NCBI RefSeq assembly: GCF_019904175.1
Contig: NZ_CP061913.1
Coordinates: 10,788,001-10,852,000, forward strand
Reading direction: 5' to 3'
Length of the DNA stretch: 64,000 bases
Origin: Dactylosporangium vinaceum
GTDB taxonomy: Bacteria > Actinomycetota > Actinomycetes > Mycobacteriales > Micromonosporaceae
The notes beneath the pieces are model-generated. The model saw only the letters and a program-made list of their open reading frames with translations, searched no databases and was not told the origin of the DNA. The translations under genes were made by a program, and so were the position numbers. Positions within the stretch are counted from its first letter, which is position 1. Every line of letters starts with the position of its first letter. This document shows positions 1 to 10,692 of this stretch, piece after piece.

Positions 1-9
1 GGGCTTCTC

Positions 10-1056
10 ATGGCGGCGATCACCGAGCACCGACCGCGCCGCGACCTACGCGGCAGTCAACCGACGGGCGACCGCGCCACCCGGCGAAGCACCGGCCCCG
101 AGCACGCCGGCCAAGGTCCCGCCGAGCGCGGAGGCACAGCCCGAAGCCGCAGACCGGACCACGCCAGCGGACCGGGGAACCACGCCGGCCAAGGTCCTCC
201 CGAGCGCGGCGGCGCATCCCGAAGCCGCGGACCCGTCCAGAGCGGCGGGCCGGGCGGCGGGCCAGACAAAGGAGCGGGGCCGGTCCGCGGGACCGGAAGC
301 GGGCTAGGCAAAGGAGCCGGGCTGGTCCGCGAGGCTGACGGCGGGCTGGGCAAAGGAGCCGGGCCAGTCCGCGAGGCCGGCGGCGAGGGGCGCGCCTCCG
401 CGACCCGACCGCGCACCCGCCCCGCGCTGGCGGTGGCGCCGCCGGTTCGACTGGCTGCGGCACCGCCGGGTTCGAGCCTGCTGCCGCGGAAGCCGGCCGT
501 CGTCCTGCGCATGCCGCCACCGCTGGACCCGCCGCCCGAGGACGAGCCGCCCGACACGGTGGCCTGGCTCAACCCACCGAAGCCGGCGCCCGACATGGAG
601 CCGCTCCCGCTGGAGTGGCCGGGCCTACCGACACCGATCCGCCGGCCCGAGCGCGAGCCGAAGTGGCCGGTCCCGGCCCAGCAGCCAACCCCGCGCTCCG
701 ATTCGTACCGGGCGGCCAAGCGGTTCGCGAATATGGTCGTGGAAATCCTGAACGGATACCGCCCCCCGAACCAGCTGCGCCCCCTCGCCCATCCGCACCG
801 CTTCAACGACATCAGCGACCAGGTGCTGCGCCGCACCGTCCGCGTACGCATGACGCCCGGCCAGGCGGCCCGCCACGGAACCCTTGTCCGCATCCGCCGG
901 CTCCTGGTCAACGAGCCCCTGGAAGGCATAGCCGAGGGCGTGGTCGTCCTGGAGCACGGCGACAACACCTGGGCCATGGCGCTGCGGTTCGAGCGTGAGA
1001 ACCGCCCCAACTATGGCGTACTCGGCTGGGTCTGCACCCTCGTCCAGGTCCTCTGA
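10..1056 (+). CDS. Rv3235-like protein with long Pro/Gly/Arg-rich repeat N-terminus
   Basis: The last ~120 residues (from about residue 228, SYRAAKRFANMVVEILNGYR) form a compact conserved-looking domain like the Rv3235/DUF6459 family, which lies beside secA in many actinomycetes. The first ~225 residues are low-complexity Pro, Gly, Arg and Ala sequence with visible repeats: an imperfect copy of HAGQGPxERGGxxRSR and three copies of a 14-residue unit built on GKGAGPVREAGG. The function of the family is unknown. The ATG at position 10 lies at the window edge, so the true start may be upstream or inside the repeat region. A strong hairpin at 1229-1270 may end its transcript. The C-terminal domain is credible; the N-terminus is uncertain. 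Confidence 0.65.
   Translation: MAAITEHRPRRDLRGSQPTGDRATRRSTGPEHAGQGPAERGGTARSRRPDHASGPGNHAGQGPPERGGASRSRGPVQSGGPGGGPDKGAGPVRGTGSGLGKGAGLVREADGGLGKGAGPVREAGGEGRASATRPRTRPALAVAPPVRLAAAPPGSSLLPRKPAVVLRMPPPLDPPPEDEPPDTVAWLNPPKPAPDMEPLPLEWPGLPTPIRRPEREPKWPVPAQQPTPRSDSYRAAKRFANMVVEILNGYRPPNQLRPLAHPHRFNDISDQVLRRTVRVRMTPGQAARHGTLVRIRRLLVNEPLEGIAEGVVVLEHGDNTWAMALRFERENRPNYGVLGWVCTLVQVL
259..384 (+). repeat. Three tandem 42-bp repeats inside the first gene
   Basis: Units at 259-300, 301-342 and 343-384 share GGGC..GGCAAAGGAGC...GTCCGCG. Each encodes 14 residues, so the array stays in frame and lengthens the low-complexity N-terminus. Confidence 0.85.
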
Positions 1057-1228
1057 ACCACCGTTCCCGCTGCGGCGAGACCAGCCGGCCGTCCCGGCAC
1101 GGGGCAGGACGGCCCGCCCTCGCCGACGCACCCGCCGCTCGAGTTCGGGAGGGACAACCCGAGCGGCGGCCGTGGAGGGCCGGTCAGCCCGGATTCGGTG
1201 GGCCGGGCAAGTGACCCCTCCCCTCCAG

Positions 1229-1270
1229 GGCGGCCATCGCGCCCCTTCGTGCCAGGGCGCGATGGCCGCC
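1229..1270. terminator. Perfect 16-bp hairpin
   Basis: GGCGGCCATCGCGCCC at 1229-1244 is the exact reverse complement of 1255-1270, with a 10-nt loop. It lies 172 nt after the first gene's stop and has no U-tract. A GC-rich hairpin without a U-run is common for actinomycete transcript ends. Confidence 0.6.
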
Positions 1271-1352
1271 ACCCACCACTCTCATCCCCCGGTGCGCCCG
1301 GCAGCTCAAAGCAGCGGCGGGTGCACTGGGCTCCACTCCCACCACCAAAAAC

Positions 1353-1394
1353 GCGGCCGCCGTGAGCGGATTGGGCCTCGCCCGCGGCGGCCGC
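1353..1394. repeat. GCGGCCGCC hairpin element, copy 1
   Basis: GCGGCCGCC (1353-1361) pairs with GGCGGCCGC (1386-1394). It is preceded by AAAAAC and followed by CTCAAC. A related element occurs at 1822-1861. Confidence 0.5.
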
Positions 1395-1821
1395 CTCAAC
1401 CAGCCAGAACCCCAACACCCAACCCGCGATATCGGCACCCAACCACCACCCACCGCACCGAACGCCCACCTGACCACGACGCCATTCATCCACACCGCGA
1501 ACCAGACCGGGCACGACCGCCACGACAGGCGTCACACGACGACCTGCTCGTGGCGTGCACCGCTTTACTGCGAGCCATCGAGACCGGGCCGGCGACCTCC
1601 AACATCGGCGCGCTCGACTTGAGCCACACCCGAACGCCCGGACGCGACGATCGCGGCACGTGGCGCTCGGCGACCTGGACCTCGCCGCCGATCGCTGCAC
1701 CGCTGGACCTTCCCAACGTGCATGACCCGCTCAGCCCCACTTCGCGCACCGCAGATACGACAGTCGCGGCAACGTTGCGGAGGGGCGGCCGCTCAACGAA
1801 GTACATACCCATCCCAAGAAC

Positions 1822-1861
1822 GCGGCCGTCGCACTCCCCCAAGAGCCTTTGCGGCGGCCGC
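1822..1861. repeat. GCGGCCG hairpin element, copy 2
   Basis: GCGGCCG (1822-1828) pairs with CGGCCGC (1855-1861) within an AAGAAC...CTTCAC context resembling copy 1 at 1353-1394; the loop sequence differs. Confidence 0.4.
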
Positions 1862-1942
1862 TTCACATCCAGCACGAGGTTGATCGCCTCACCGTGAACG
1901 CACAACGCAACCGTCCCGCCATCCTCGCCGCCGGCCGCCGGC

Positions 1943-2275
1943 CCGCTTCAAGCCCGGCGCGGAAATTGTCCAGCCGCTTCGAACCCAGCGCTGAAAATGG
2001 CCGGCCGCATCGACCCGGCGCGGAAAGTGGACGACCCGCTTCGAAGCGCGCACCGAATTCCGGCATGGGAAGCGGCCGACCCGCGATGAGGTCCAGGCCA
2101 GCCAGGGTCGAAAGCATGGCCCGGAAAGTGGTCAGCGCTTGAAGTCAGCGCGGAAGATGGTCAAACCGCACCAGCCCCCGGCGGGGAAGTGTCCGTCGCC
2201 GGAGCGCACGGCCGAGGAAAGCGCTCCGCGCGGGAAGTGCACTGCGCAAGAAAGTGCCCGACGCGGGAAGTGCCC
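1943..2275 (+). repeat. Degenerate ~30-bp then ~16-bp repeat array with GGAARTG motif
   Basis: Units of about 30 bp (1943-1970, 1971-2000, 2001-2030) share CCGCWTCRA.CCCGGCGCGGAAAGTGG. The GGAARTG-like core recurs near 1961, 1992, 2022, 2122, 2151 and 2183 and then every 16-17 bp near 2232, 2249 and 2265. Spacing in the middle is irregular. It lies just beyond the secA terminator. Function unknown. Confidence 0.55.
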
Positions 2276-2300
2276 GACGGTCTGGGTGGTCGCACAGAGC

Positions 2301-2334
2301 GGCGGGCGCCCCCAAGGATCTGGGAGCGCCCGCC
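2301..2334. terminator. secA terminator hairpin
   Basis: GGCGGGCGC (2301-2309) pairs perfectly with GCGCCCGCC (2326-2334), with an inner CCC/GGG extension. It lies 25 nt beyond the secA stop on the minus-strand transcript. There is no U-run. Confidence 0.75.
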
Positions 2335-2359
2335 TAAGGATTGCTGGGGAGGGACCGGA

Positions 2360-5287
<2,928 letters not shown>

Positions 5288-5471
5288 GGGTCAGCGCTCC
5301 CTCAAACGTCTGCGACCCATCGTAGGCGGCTTTCCGGCCGACCTGCCGCCCCTGTCCGCCGCCGTAACCGACACAAGGTACCAAATGGGTATAAAACCCC
5401 CGACGTACGACAGAAAATACAGCGGAAATATCCGTCTCAAGGCACCGGACCATGAGGCAGGATCGGCGTTC

Positions 5472-6635
5472 ATGGACCCGATCGAACTCGCCACCGGTGA
5501 CGGACTCGTCCTGCGCGCCTGGCAGCCCGAGGACGCCACGGACGTGTTCCGGGCGTGTCAGGACCCCCTGATCCAGCGCTGGACCCTGGTCCCGGTGCCC
5601 TACCGGCCCGAGCACGCCGAGGACTTCACCGGCGCGGCGACCCCGGCGGCCTGGGCGGCCGAGACCGCGGCCCCGCTCGGGGTGTTCGACGCCCGCTCGG
5701 GTGAACTGCTCGCCTCGGCCGGCCTGGTCGCGCTGGACCGGCGCGCCGGGGATGCCGAGCTGGGCACCTGGGTGGCGCCGTGGGCCAGGGGCCGGCGGGT
5801 CGCGGAGCGGGCCGGGCGCGCGGTCGCGCACTGGGCGTTCGAGGTGCTGGGCCTGCGCCGGCTGACCTGGCGGGCCGAGGTCGGCAACCACGTGTCCAAG
5901 CTGACCGCCGAGCGGATCGGCTTCACGTTCGACGGCGTCGTGCGGGCCGGGCTGCCCGCGCGCGGTGGCGGGTTCGTCGACGGGTGGCAGGGCGTGCTGC
6001 TGCCGGGCGAGGTGTGCGACACACCGCCCGCCTGGGTGGCGCCGGGCGGCCCGGGCGCGCGGCGGGCCCACGCGCTCAGCACACCTCCGGAGCGCCTCCC
6101 GGCCGGCCCCTGCACCCTGCGCACGCTGCGCGAGGGCGACCTCGACGACCTGGTGGCCACCTTCCGCGACCCCGACACGGTGCAGTGGACCTCAATCCCC
6201 CTCGAGTACCGCCCCGACCAGGGCCTGGACTTCATCGACAACGCGTATCCCGCGATGTGGCTCCGCGGTACCGGAGCGGGCTTCGCGTTCGCCGACGGCG
6301 ACGACCGCTTCGTCGGCACCGCCGATCTGCGGTTCAACGCGCTCGACCCGGTGAGCGCCGAGGTCGGCTACTCCGCCGCGCCCTGGGCCCGGGGCAAGGG
6401 CTACACGACGGCCGCGGTCCGGGCCCTGTGCCGATACGGCTTCGAGCGCCTCGGCCTGGTCCGCATCGTGTGGCGGGCCCACGTCGGCAACGACGCCTCC
6501 CGCCGCGTGGCGGAGAAGGTGGGCTTCAAGGTGGAGGGCGTCCAGCGCGACAGCTGCGTGCAGCGCGGCCGGCGCGTCGACGGCTGGACCGCCACCCTGC
6601 TCCGCCCCGATCTGACACACGGAGACCTGACATGA
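5472..6635 (+). CDS. Tandem-domain GNAT acetyltransferase (RimJ/RimL type)
   Basis: The 387-residue protein contains two complete GNAT domains of the RimJ/RimL class, each beginning near a LVLRAWQPEDATDVF- or CTLRTLREGDLDDLV-like segment. Each holds an acetyl-CoA loop (WARGRRVAERAG and WARGKGYTTAAV) and a WRAEVGN/WRAHVGNxASxRVAEKVGF signature. Such enzymes acetylate protein N-termini, amino sugars or small molecules; the substrate cannot be read from sequence. The ATG at 5472 is chosen because homology begins within a few residues; the open frame runs further upstream without conserved sequence. The stop overlaps the start of the next GNAT gene (ATGA), so the two are co-translated. Confidence 0.85.
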   Translation: MDPIELATGDGLVLRAWQPEDATDVFRACQDPLIQRWTLVPVPYRPEHAEDFTGAATPAAWAAETAAPLGVFDARSGELLASAGLVALDRRAGDAELGTWVAPWARGRRVAERAGRAVAHWAFEVLGLRRLTWRAEVGNHVSKLTAERIGFTFDGVVRAGLPARGGGFVDGWQGVLLPGEVCDTPPAWVAPGGPGARRAHALSTPPERLPAGPCTLRTLREGDLDDLVATFRDPDTVQWTSIPLEYRPDQGLDFIDNAYPAMWLRGTGAGFAFADGDDRFVGTADLRFNALDPVSAEVGYSAAPWARGKGYTTAAVRALCRYGFERLGLVRIVWRAHVGNDASRRVAEKVGFKVEGVQRDSCVQRGRRVDGWTATLLRPDLTHGDLT

Positions 6636-7567
6636 GCATCGAACTGCACCCGTCCGACGCCACCACCCGCGACATCGTCGACGCGGACACCGGCGCACGC
6701 CTGGGCCGCATCGCCTATACCCCGCACGGTCCCGGCATCGCCGCGATCGACTACTGGGTCGCCCCCGAGGCCCGCGGCCGCCGCGTGGCCACAAGCGCAC
6801 TCGAGTCACTCAGCGCCGAGCTCTTCAAGAACGACTTCCTTCGCCTGTACTGCGAGATCGAGCCCGCCAACCTGCCCGCCCTCCGCGTGGCGGTAGCCGC
6901 GGGCTTCGCCCGGGAGGGCATCGCTCGCGGCGCCGGCCGGGACTCCGACGGCGCGCCCTGCGACGTGATCGTGCTGTCCCGCCTGCACGACGACCCGGCC
7001 GGCCCCGCCGCGCGGGCCCTGCCCGATCTCCCCGGAGGCCGCCTCACCGACGGCGTGGTGCTCATCCGCCCCATGGGCCCCGACGACGCCTCCGCGACGT
7101 ACGACCTCCGCATTCGTCCGGAAGTCAGCGGGCGCTCGGTCGTCGGCACCCCGATGGACCCGTCGATCGTGGCCCGCCAGTGCGCCGAGGCCGGCTCGAG
7201 GTGGCTGGCCGGCCAGCGCGCCGAAATGACCATCCGCAGCGCCGAGGACGACACCTACCTCGGCGAGATCGCCCTGTTCTACGCGGAGCCCGTCCTCAGG
7301 GAGGCGATGATCGGTTACAGCCTCACTCCCGAGGCACGGGGCCACGGCTACGCGGCGCGGGCCGCCCGCCTGGTCACCGACTGGGGCTTCGAGATCGGCA
7401 TGGCCCGCATGACCGCCGGCACCGCCCCGGACAACATCGCCTCCCAGCGGGTGCTCGAGGCCGCGGGCTATCACCGCGAGGCGGTCCAGCTGGCCCGCCT
7501 CCCCGGACCGGACGGCGGCCGGATCGACAACGTTGCGTTCGCCAAGGTGTGCCCGCCCGTCACCTGA
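6632..7567 (+). CDS. Second tandem-domain GNAT acetyltransferase
   Basis: 311 residues with two GNAT domains. The N-terminal one is short (residues ~1-120, acetyl-CoA loop APEARGRRVATSAL). The C-terminal one is longer (from VLIRPMGPDDASATY, loop TPEARGHGYAARAARL, then NIASQRVLEAAGY). A GGAGA ribosome binding site precedes the ATG, which overlaps the previous stop as ATGA. Together the two genes encode four GNAT domains that probably arose by duplication. Substrates are unknown. The weak N-terminal domain may be structural rather than catalytic. Confidence 0.82.
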   Translation: MSIELHPSDATTRDIVDADTGARLGRIAYTPHGPGIAAIDYWVAPEARGRRVATSALESLSAELFKNDFLRLYCEIEPANLPALRVAVAAGFAREGIARGAGRDSDGAPCDVIVLSRLHDDPAGPAARALPDLPGGRLTDGVVLIRPMGPDDASATYDLRIRPEVSGRSVVGTPMDPSIVARQCAEAGSRWLAGQRAEMTIRSAEDDTYLGEIALFYAEPVLREAMIGYSLTPEARGHGYAARAARLVTDWGFEIGMARMTAGTAPDNIASQRVLEAAGYHREAVQLARLPGPDGGRIDNVAFAKVCPPVT

Positions 7568-7607
7568 GCGTCACGTGACGTTGCGCTCGGCCCATTTACG
7601 TAAGGCC

Positions 7608-8753
7608 ATGCGTCGTCGTGCAGTGATTTCCGGCGTGGGTGTCGCCGCAAGTGCGGCAGTGCTACCCACCGCGCTCATCAGCCCCGCCGCCTACGCCTCC
7701 GACACGGTAACGGACACCGACCGGGACCGTCACCGCCCGGCGCGGCCCCTGGTCATCGGGCACCGCGGCGCCAGCGGACACCGGCCCGAGCACACGCTGG
7801 GGTCATACACCCTCGCCATCGAGCTCGGCGCCGACTTCATCGAGCCCGACCTCGTGCCGACGAAGGACGGGCAGCTCGTCGCCCGGCACGAGAACGAGAT
7901 CGGCGGGACCACCGACGTCTCGACCAAGCCGCAGTTCGCCTCGCGCAAGACGACGAAGACTGTCGACGGGGTTGCGGTGACCGGCTGGTTCACCGAGGAC
8001 TTCACGCTGGCCGAGCTCAAGACGCTGCGCGCGGTGGAGCGGCTCCCGGCGGTGCGGCCGCACAACGCGATCTACAACGGCATCTTCCAGATTCCGACGT
8101 TCCAGGAGGTCATCGACCTGGCCCGGGAAGAGGGGCGGCGGGTCGGGCGGACCATCGGGGTGTACCCGGAGACGAAGCACCCCACGTACTTCAACTCGAT
8201 CGGCCTGGCGCTGGAGCCGCTCGTCGCGAAGGTGCTCAAGCGCAACGGGCTCGCCGGGCGCAACGCGGCGGCGTTCCTGCAGTCGTTCGAGCCGACGAGC
8301 ATCAGGAAGCTGCGCGGGCTCGTCGACACCCCGTCGGTGGTGCTGCTCGACCAGGTCGGGCAGCCGTTCGACTTCAAGACCAGCGGCGACCCGCGGACGT
8401 GGGCCGACCTGGCCCAGCCGGCCGGGCTGGACTACCTCAAGGCGTTCACCGACGGCGTCGGCGCGACCAAGAACCTGGTCATCAGCCGCGACGCGGCCGG
8501 CAACCTGCAGCAGCCCACGGCACTGATCCGGGACGCGCACGCCCGGGGGCTGAAGGTGCACGCATGGACGTTCCGCAACGAGAACCAGTTCCTGCCGCTC
8601 AACCTGCGCACCGGCACCGACCCCAACGCCTGGGGCAACATCCTGGAGGAGGTCAGGACCTTCCTGGCCGCCGGCCTTGACGGGGTCTTCGCCGACTACG
8701 CGGATACGGCATACCTCGCTCGTGACCTGTATCTGCGGCCGGCGGGTCGATAG
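7608..8753 (+). CDS. Secreted glycerophosphodiester phosphodiesterase
   Basis: Hydrolyses glycerophosphodiesters to glycerol-3-phosphate and an alcohol, outside the membrane. The 381-residue protein starts with an export signal (MRRRAVISGVGVAASAAVL, with an arginine cluster compatible with Tat) ending near AYA-S. The GDPD barrel then begins at VIGHRGASGHRPEHT (catalytic His and metal-binding region) followed by IEPDLVPTKDG. It resembles periplasmic GlpQ enzymes rather than the short cytosolic UgpQ. It stands alone between the GNAT pair and a strong terminator. The role in phosphate or glycerol scavenging is inferred from the family. Confidence 0.9.
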   Translation: MRRRAVISGVGVAASAAVLPTALISPAAYASDTVTDTDRDRHRPARPLVIGHRGASGHRPEHTLGSYTLAIELGADFIEPDLVPTKDGQLVARHENEIGGTTDVSTKPQFASRKTTKTVDGVAVTGWFTEDFTLAELKTLRAVERLPAVRPHNAIYNGIFQIPTFQEVIDLAREEGRRVGRTIGVYPETKHPTYFNSIGLALEPLVAKVLKRNGLAGRNAAAFLQSFEPTSIRKLRGLVDTPSVVLLDQVGQPFDFKTSGDPRTWADLAQPAGLDYLKAFTDGVGATKNLVISRDAAGNLQQPTALIRDAHARGLKVHAWTFRNENQFLPLNLRTGTDPNAWGNILEEVRTFLAAGLDGVFADYADTAYLARDLYLRPAGR

Positions 8754-8761
8754 CCGTCCCA

Positions 8762-8790
8762 GTAGGGCGCCCCGGCACCGGGCGCCCTAC
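8762..8790. terminator. Bidirectional terminator between glpQ-like gene and hpf
   Basis: GTAGGGCGCCC (8762-8772) pairs exactly with 8780-8790 across a 7-nt loop. It lies between two convergent genes, so it can end both transcripts. Confidence 0.85.
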
Positions 8791-8800
8791 CGAGACATGG

Positions 8801-9436
8801 TCACAGCCCGAGACTCATGACCCCGTAGTCGTAGGCCCGGCGCCGGTACACGACGCTCGGCCGGCCCGACTCCTTGTCGTTGAACAAATAGAAGTCATGG
8901 CCGAGCAGCTCCATGTGGAACAGTGCATCGTCCACAGTCATCGGCTCACCGGGGTGTTCCTTCTCGCGGACGATGTGCCACGGCTGGTCGTCGGCCTCCT
9001 CGATCAGGTCGAAGCCGTCCGCCTGGGCCGGGTCGGCCTTCGTGGCGAGCGCGGTGGCGCCGTACCGTTCGGGCGGTGTGAATGCGAGTGACGCGGTCGC
9101 TTCGGCAACGGAGACCGGCGCGTGCCGGCCCCGGTGGACCCGCCGTCGATCGGCGGCGCGGCTCAGCCGGCTGTCCAGCTTGCCGATCGCCGTGTCCAAG
9201 GCGCTGTAGAAGTCGGCGGCGCAGGCTTCCGCCCGGATCACCGGACCACGCGAATAGCACGTGATCTCGACGCGCTGACAGTGATCTGATTGGCGCGGAT
9301 TGCGCTCGTGAAACAACTCGACGTCGACGCGGATGAGCTTGTGGTCGTAGCGCTCGACCTTCTGCAGCTTGTCTGCGACATGCTGCCGGTAGTGGTCGGG
9401 CACCTCGACGTTGCGGCCCTTGACGACGATGTCCAC
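8801..9436 (-). CDS. hpf: Long-form ribosome hibernation promoting factor
   Basis: Binds the 30S subunit and drives dimerisation of 70S ribosomes into inactive 100S particles in stationary phase or stress. The 211-residue length marks the long form. The N-terminal S30AE domain begins MDIVVKGRNVEVPDHYRQHV. After a linker, the C-terminal dimerisation domain runs from about residue 150 (PMTVDDALFHMELLGHDFYLF...VVYRRRAYDYGVM). The GTG at 9436 is chosen because the family starts MDIVVKG and a GGGGGAGG ribosome binding site sits just before it; an upstream in-frame ATG at 9469 would add 11 non-homologous residues. A long leader precedes it. Confidence 0.93.
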   Translation of the reverse strand: MDIVVKGRNVEVPDHYRQHVADKLQKVERYDHKLIRVDVELFHERNPRQSDHCQRVEITCYSRGPVIRAEACAADFYSALDTAIGKLDSRLSRAADRRRVHRGRHAPVSVAEATASLAFTPPERYGATALATKADPAQADGFDLIEEADDQPWHIVREKEHPGEPMTVDDALFHMELLGHDFYLFNDKESGRPSVVYRRRAYDYGVMSLGL

Positions 9437-9993
9437 TCCTGACCTCCCCCACGGGTTCTTCCAGAGCAACGGGTTCGGGTGTCGGTTTCGAGACTCGGCC
9501 GGAACGCGCCTCCCCAGAGGCTGAGCCCACGCGGCACGCGACCGAAACTGCGGGTGTCAGGTCCTCCCTTCGCGGCCTCTCACCGCGGCTCGCTCGAAAG
9601 CGTTCACCGGGGCGAGCACCTGTCGTCTCTCGACGTTAAACCGATGACAGCCACTAGTCACCCCTGGTTCAGAAGAAGGATCGGTTCCTAGACTGAAACC
9701 CACCCCGAGGGATTACCCCACGTTGTGCCAGAAGTGACTTTCGGTGCAAATCGGGTAAATCCGTGTTCTCCCGTTGACGATGCGTAATGCCCAATCTTGA
9801 CCGCCGCCGCGTTGCCCCGCGCTGGATTCCCACGGTCCGCAACTCTCGGCGCGACAATGCACCCGATCCGGCGGCCCGACGCCCCCAGCCACCCGACAAC
9901 GGCCGCCCGCCCCGCCACAGCGCAGCCTCCACGGCGCGGCCGTTCTGAGGCATGCCGCCTCGCCGCTGCGCGAAGCCGAAGCGCTAACGGGAA
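9437..9993 (-). other. Long non-coding leader/promoter region of hpf
   Basis: 557 bp without a convincing gene. About 9640-9790 is clearly less GC-rich than its surroundings and contains runs such as GGGGTAATCCCTCGGGG (minus strand) that could fold. A structured RNA called raiA is known upstream of hpf/raiA genes in some Firmicutes and Actinobacteria; I cannot confirm it here by eye. The rest holds the comF-like gene's downstream end and presumably the hpf promoter. Confidence 0.4.
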
Positions 9994-10683
9994 CTAGCGG
10001 CGGCGCTGGGTGGCGGCGATCGCGACGGCCCGGTCGACGGTGATGCCGGCCTCCCCCAGCCGATACGTGGCCGCCGCCAGCGTGACGCCCGTGGTCACGA
10101 TGTCGTCCACCAGCACGACCGCCGCACCGCTGCACGCGACACGTGTCCGCATGGCCGCGGCCGCCCGGGGCCGCAGCGCGAACGCCCGCCGGGCCGCCGC
10201 GGCTCGCTGCACGGCCGTCAGCTCGGCCGAATCGTCCGGCCGGGGCAGGGCCCGCAGGGGCAGCGCGATCTCGGTCCCGGGCCGCCCACGGGCCACCGTC
10301 CGGGCCAGCCGCAGCATGTGGTCACCGTGGCGCCGCCGCACGGCCGCCGCGGTCGACGGCACCGGCACGAGCACGACCGGGACCGCCGGCGGCACCGCCC
10401 GCTCCAGGACCCGCCCGAGGAGCGAGCCCAGCACCCCTGTCATTTCGTGCCGGTTCTTCTCCTTGTACTGCACAATCGCCCGCCGCACCGAGCCCGCATA
10501 CGCGGCCAGGGCAAACGTCGCAGGCAGCCCGGCCGGCGCCGGATCGGGCGACGTCCGGCGCGGCACCACGCCCGCCAGCGCCGCCGAGCACCGCTGGCAC
10601 AACGCCCGCGCGGACGGCCCGTCACACCCGGCACACGTGGCCGGCAGCACCAGGTCCATCAACCCCGCGACGAGCAGCCGCAC
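9994..10683 (-). CDS. ComF family phosphoribosyltransferase-like protein
   Basis: 229 residues. An N-terminal zinc ribbon (CAGC...CQRC) is followed by a type I phosphoribosyltransferase fold with the PRPP loop VVLVDDIVTTGVTL near residue 193. ComF/GntX proteins assist DNA uptake in competent species; in non-competent actinomycetes the role is unknown, though the mycobacterial homologue (Rv3242c) occupies the same spot. The GTG start lies 9 nt after the lpqB stop, so it is the last gene of the mtrA-mtrB-lpqB operon. Confidence 0.88.
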   Translation of the reverse strand: MRLLVAGLMDLVLPATCAGCDGPSARALCQRCSAALAGVVPRRTSPDPAPAGLPATFALAAYAGSVRRAIVQYKEKNRHEMTGVLGSLLGRVLERAVPPAVPVVLVPVPSTAAAVRRRHGDHMLRLARTVARGRPGTEIALPLRALPRPDDSAELTAVQRAAAARRAFALRPRAAAAMRTRVACSGAAVVLVDDIVTTGVTLAAATYRLGEAGITVDRAVAIAATQRRR

Positions 10684-10692
10684 GTGCTCACC

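Larger units (their letters stand above)
1057..2300. other. 1.24-kb non-coding stretch with hairpins and degenerate repeats
   Basis: No frame here looks coding on either strand; the open frames are Arg/Pro-rich and resemble no protein family I recognise. The stretch holds a perfect 16-bp hairpin at 1229-1270, two looser hairpins built on GCGGCCGC octamers (1353-1394 and 1822-1861), another isolated GCGGCCGC at 1785-1792, and a degenerate repeat array at 1943-2275. Confidence 0.6.

Noticed and set aside
259..384. Direct repeats as a possible CRISPR array
   Set aside because: The 42-bp units are contiguous with no spacers and keep a coding frame.
995..1897. Possible 300-residue gene after the first gene
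   Set aside because: Arg/Pro/Ser-rich, no plausible ribosome binding site, no domain, and it crosses hairpins; more likely non-coding.
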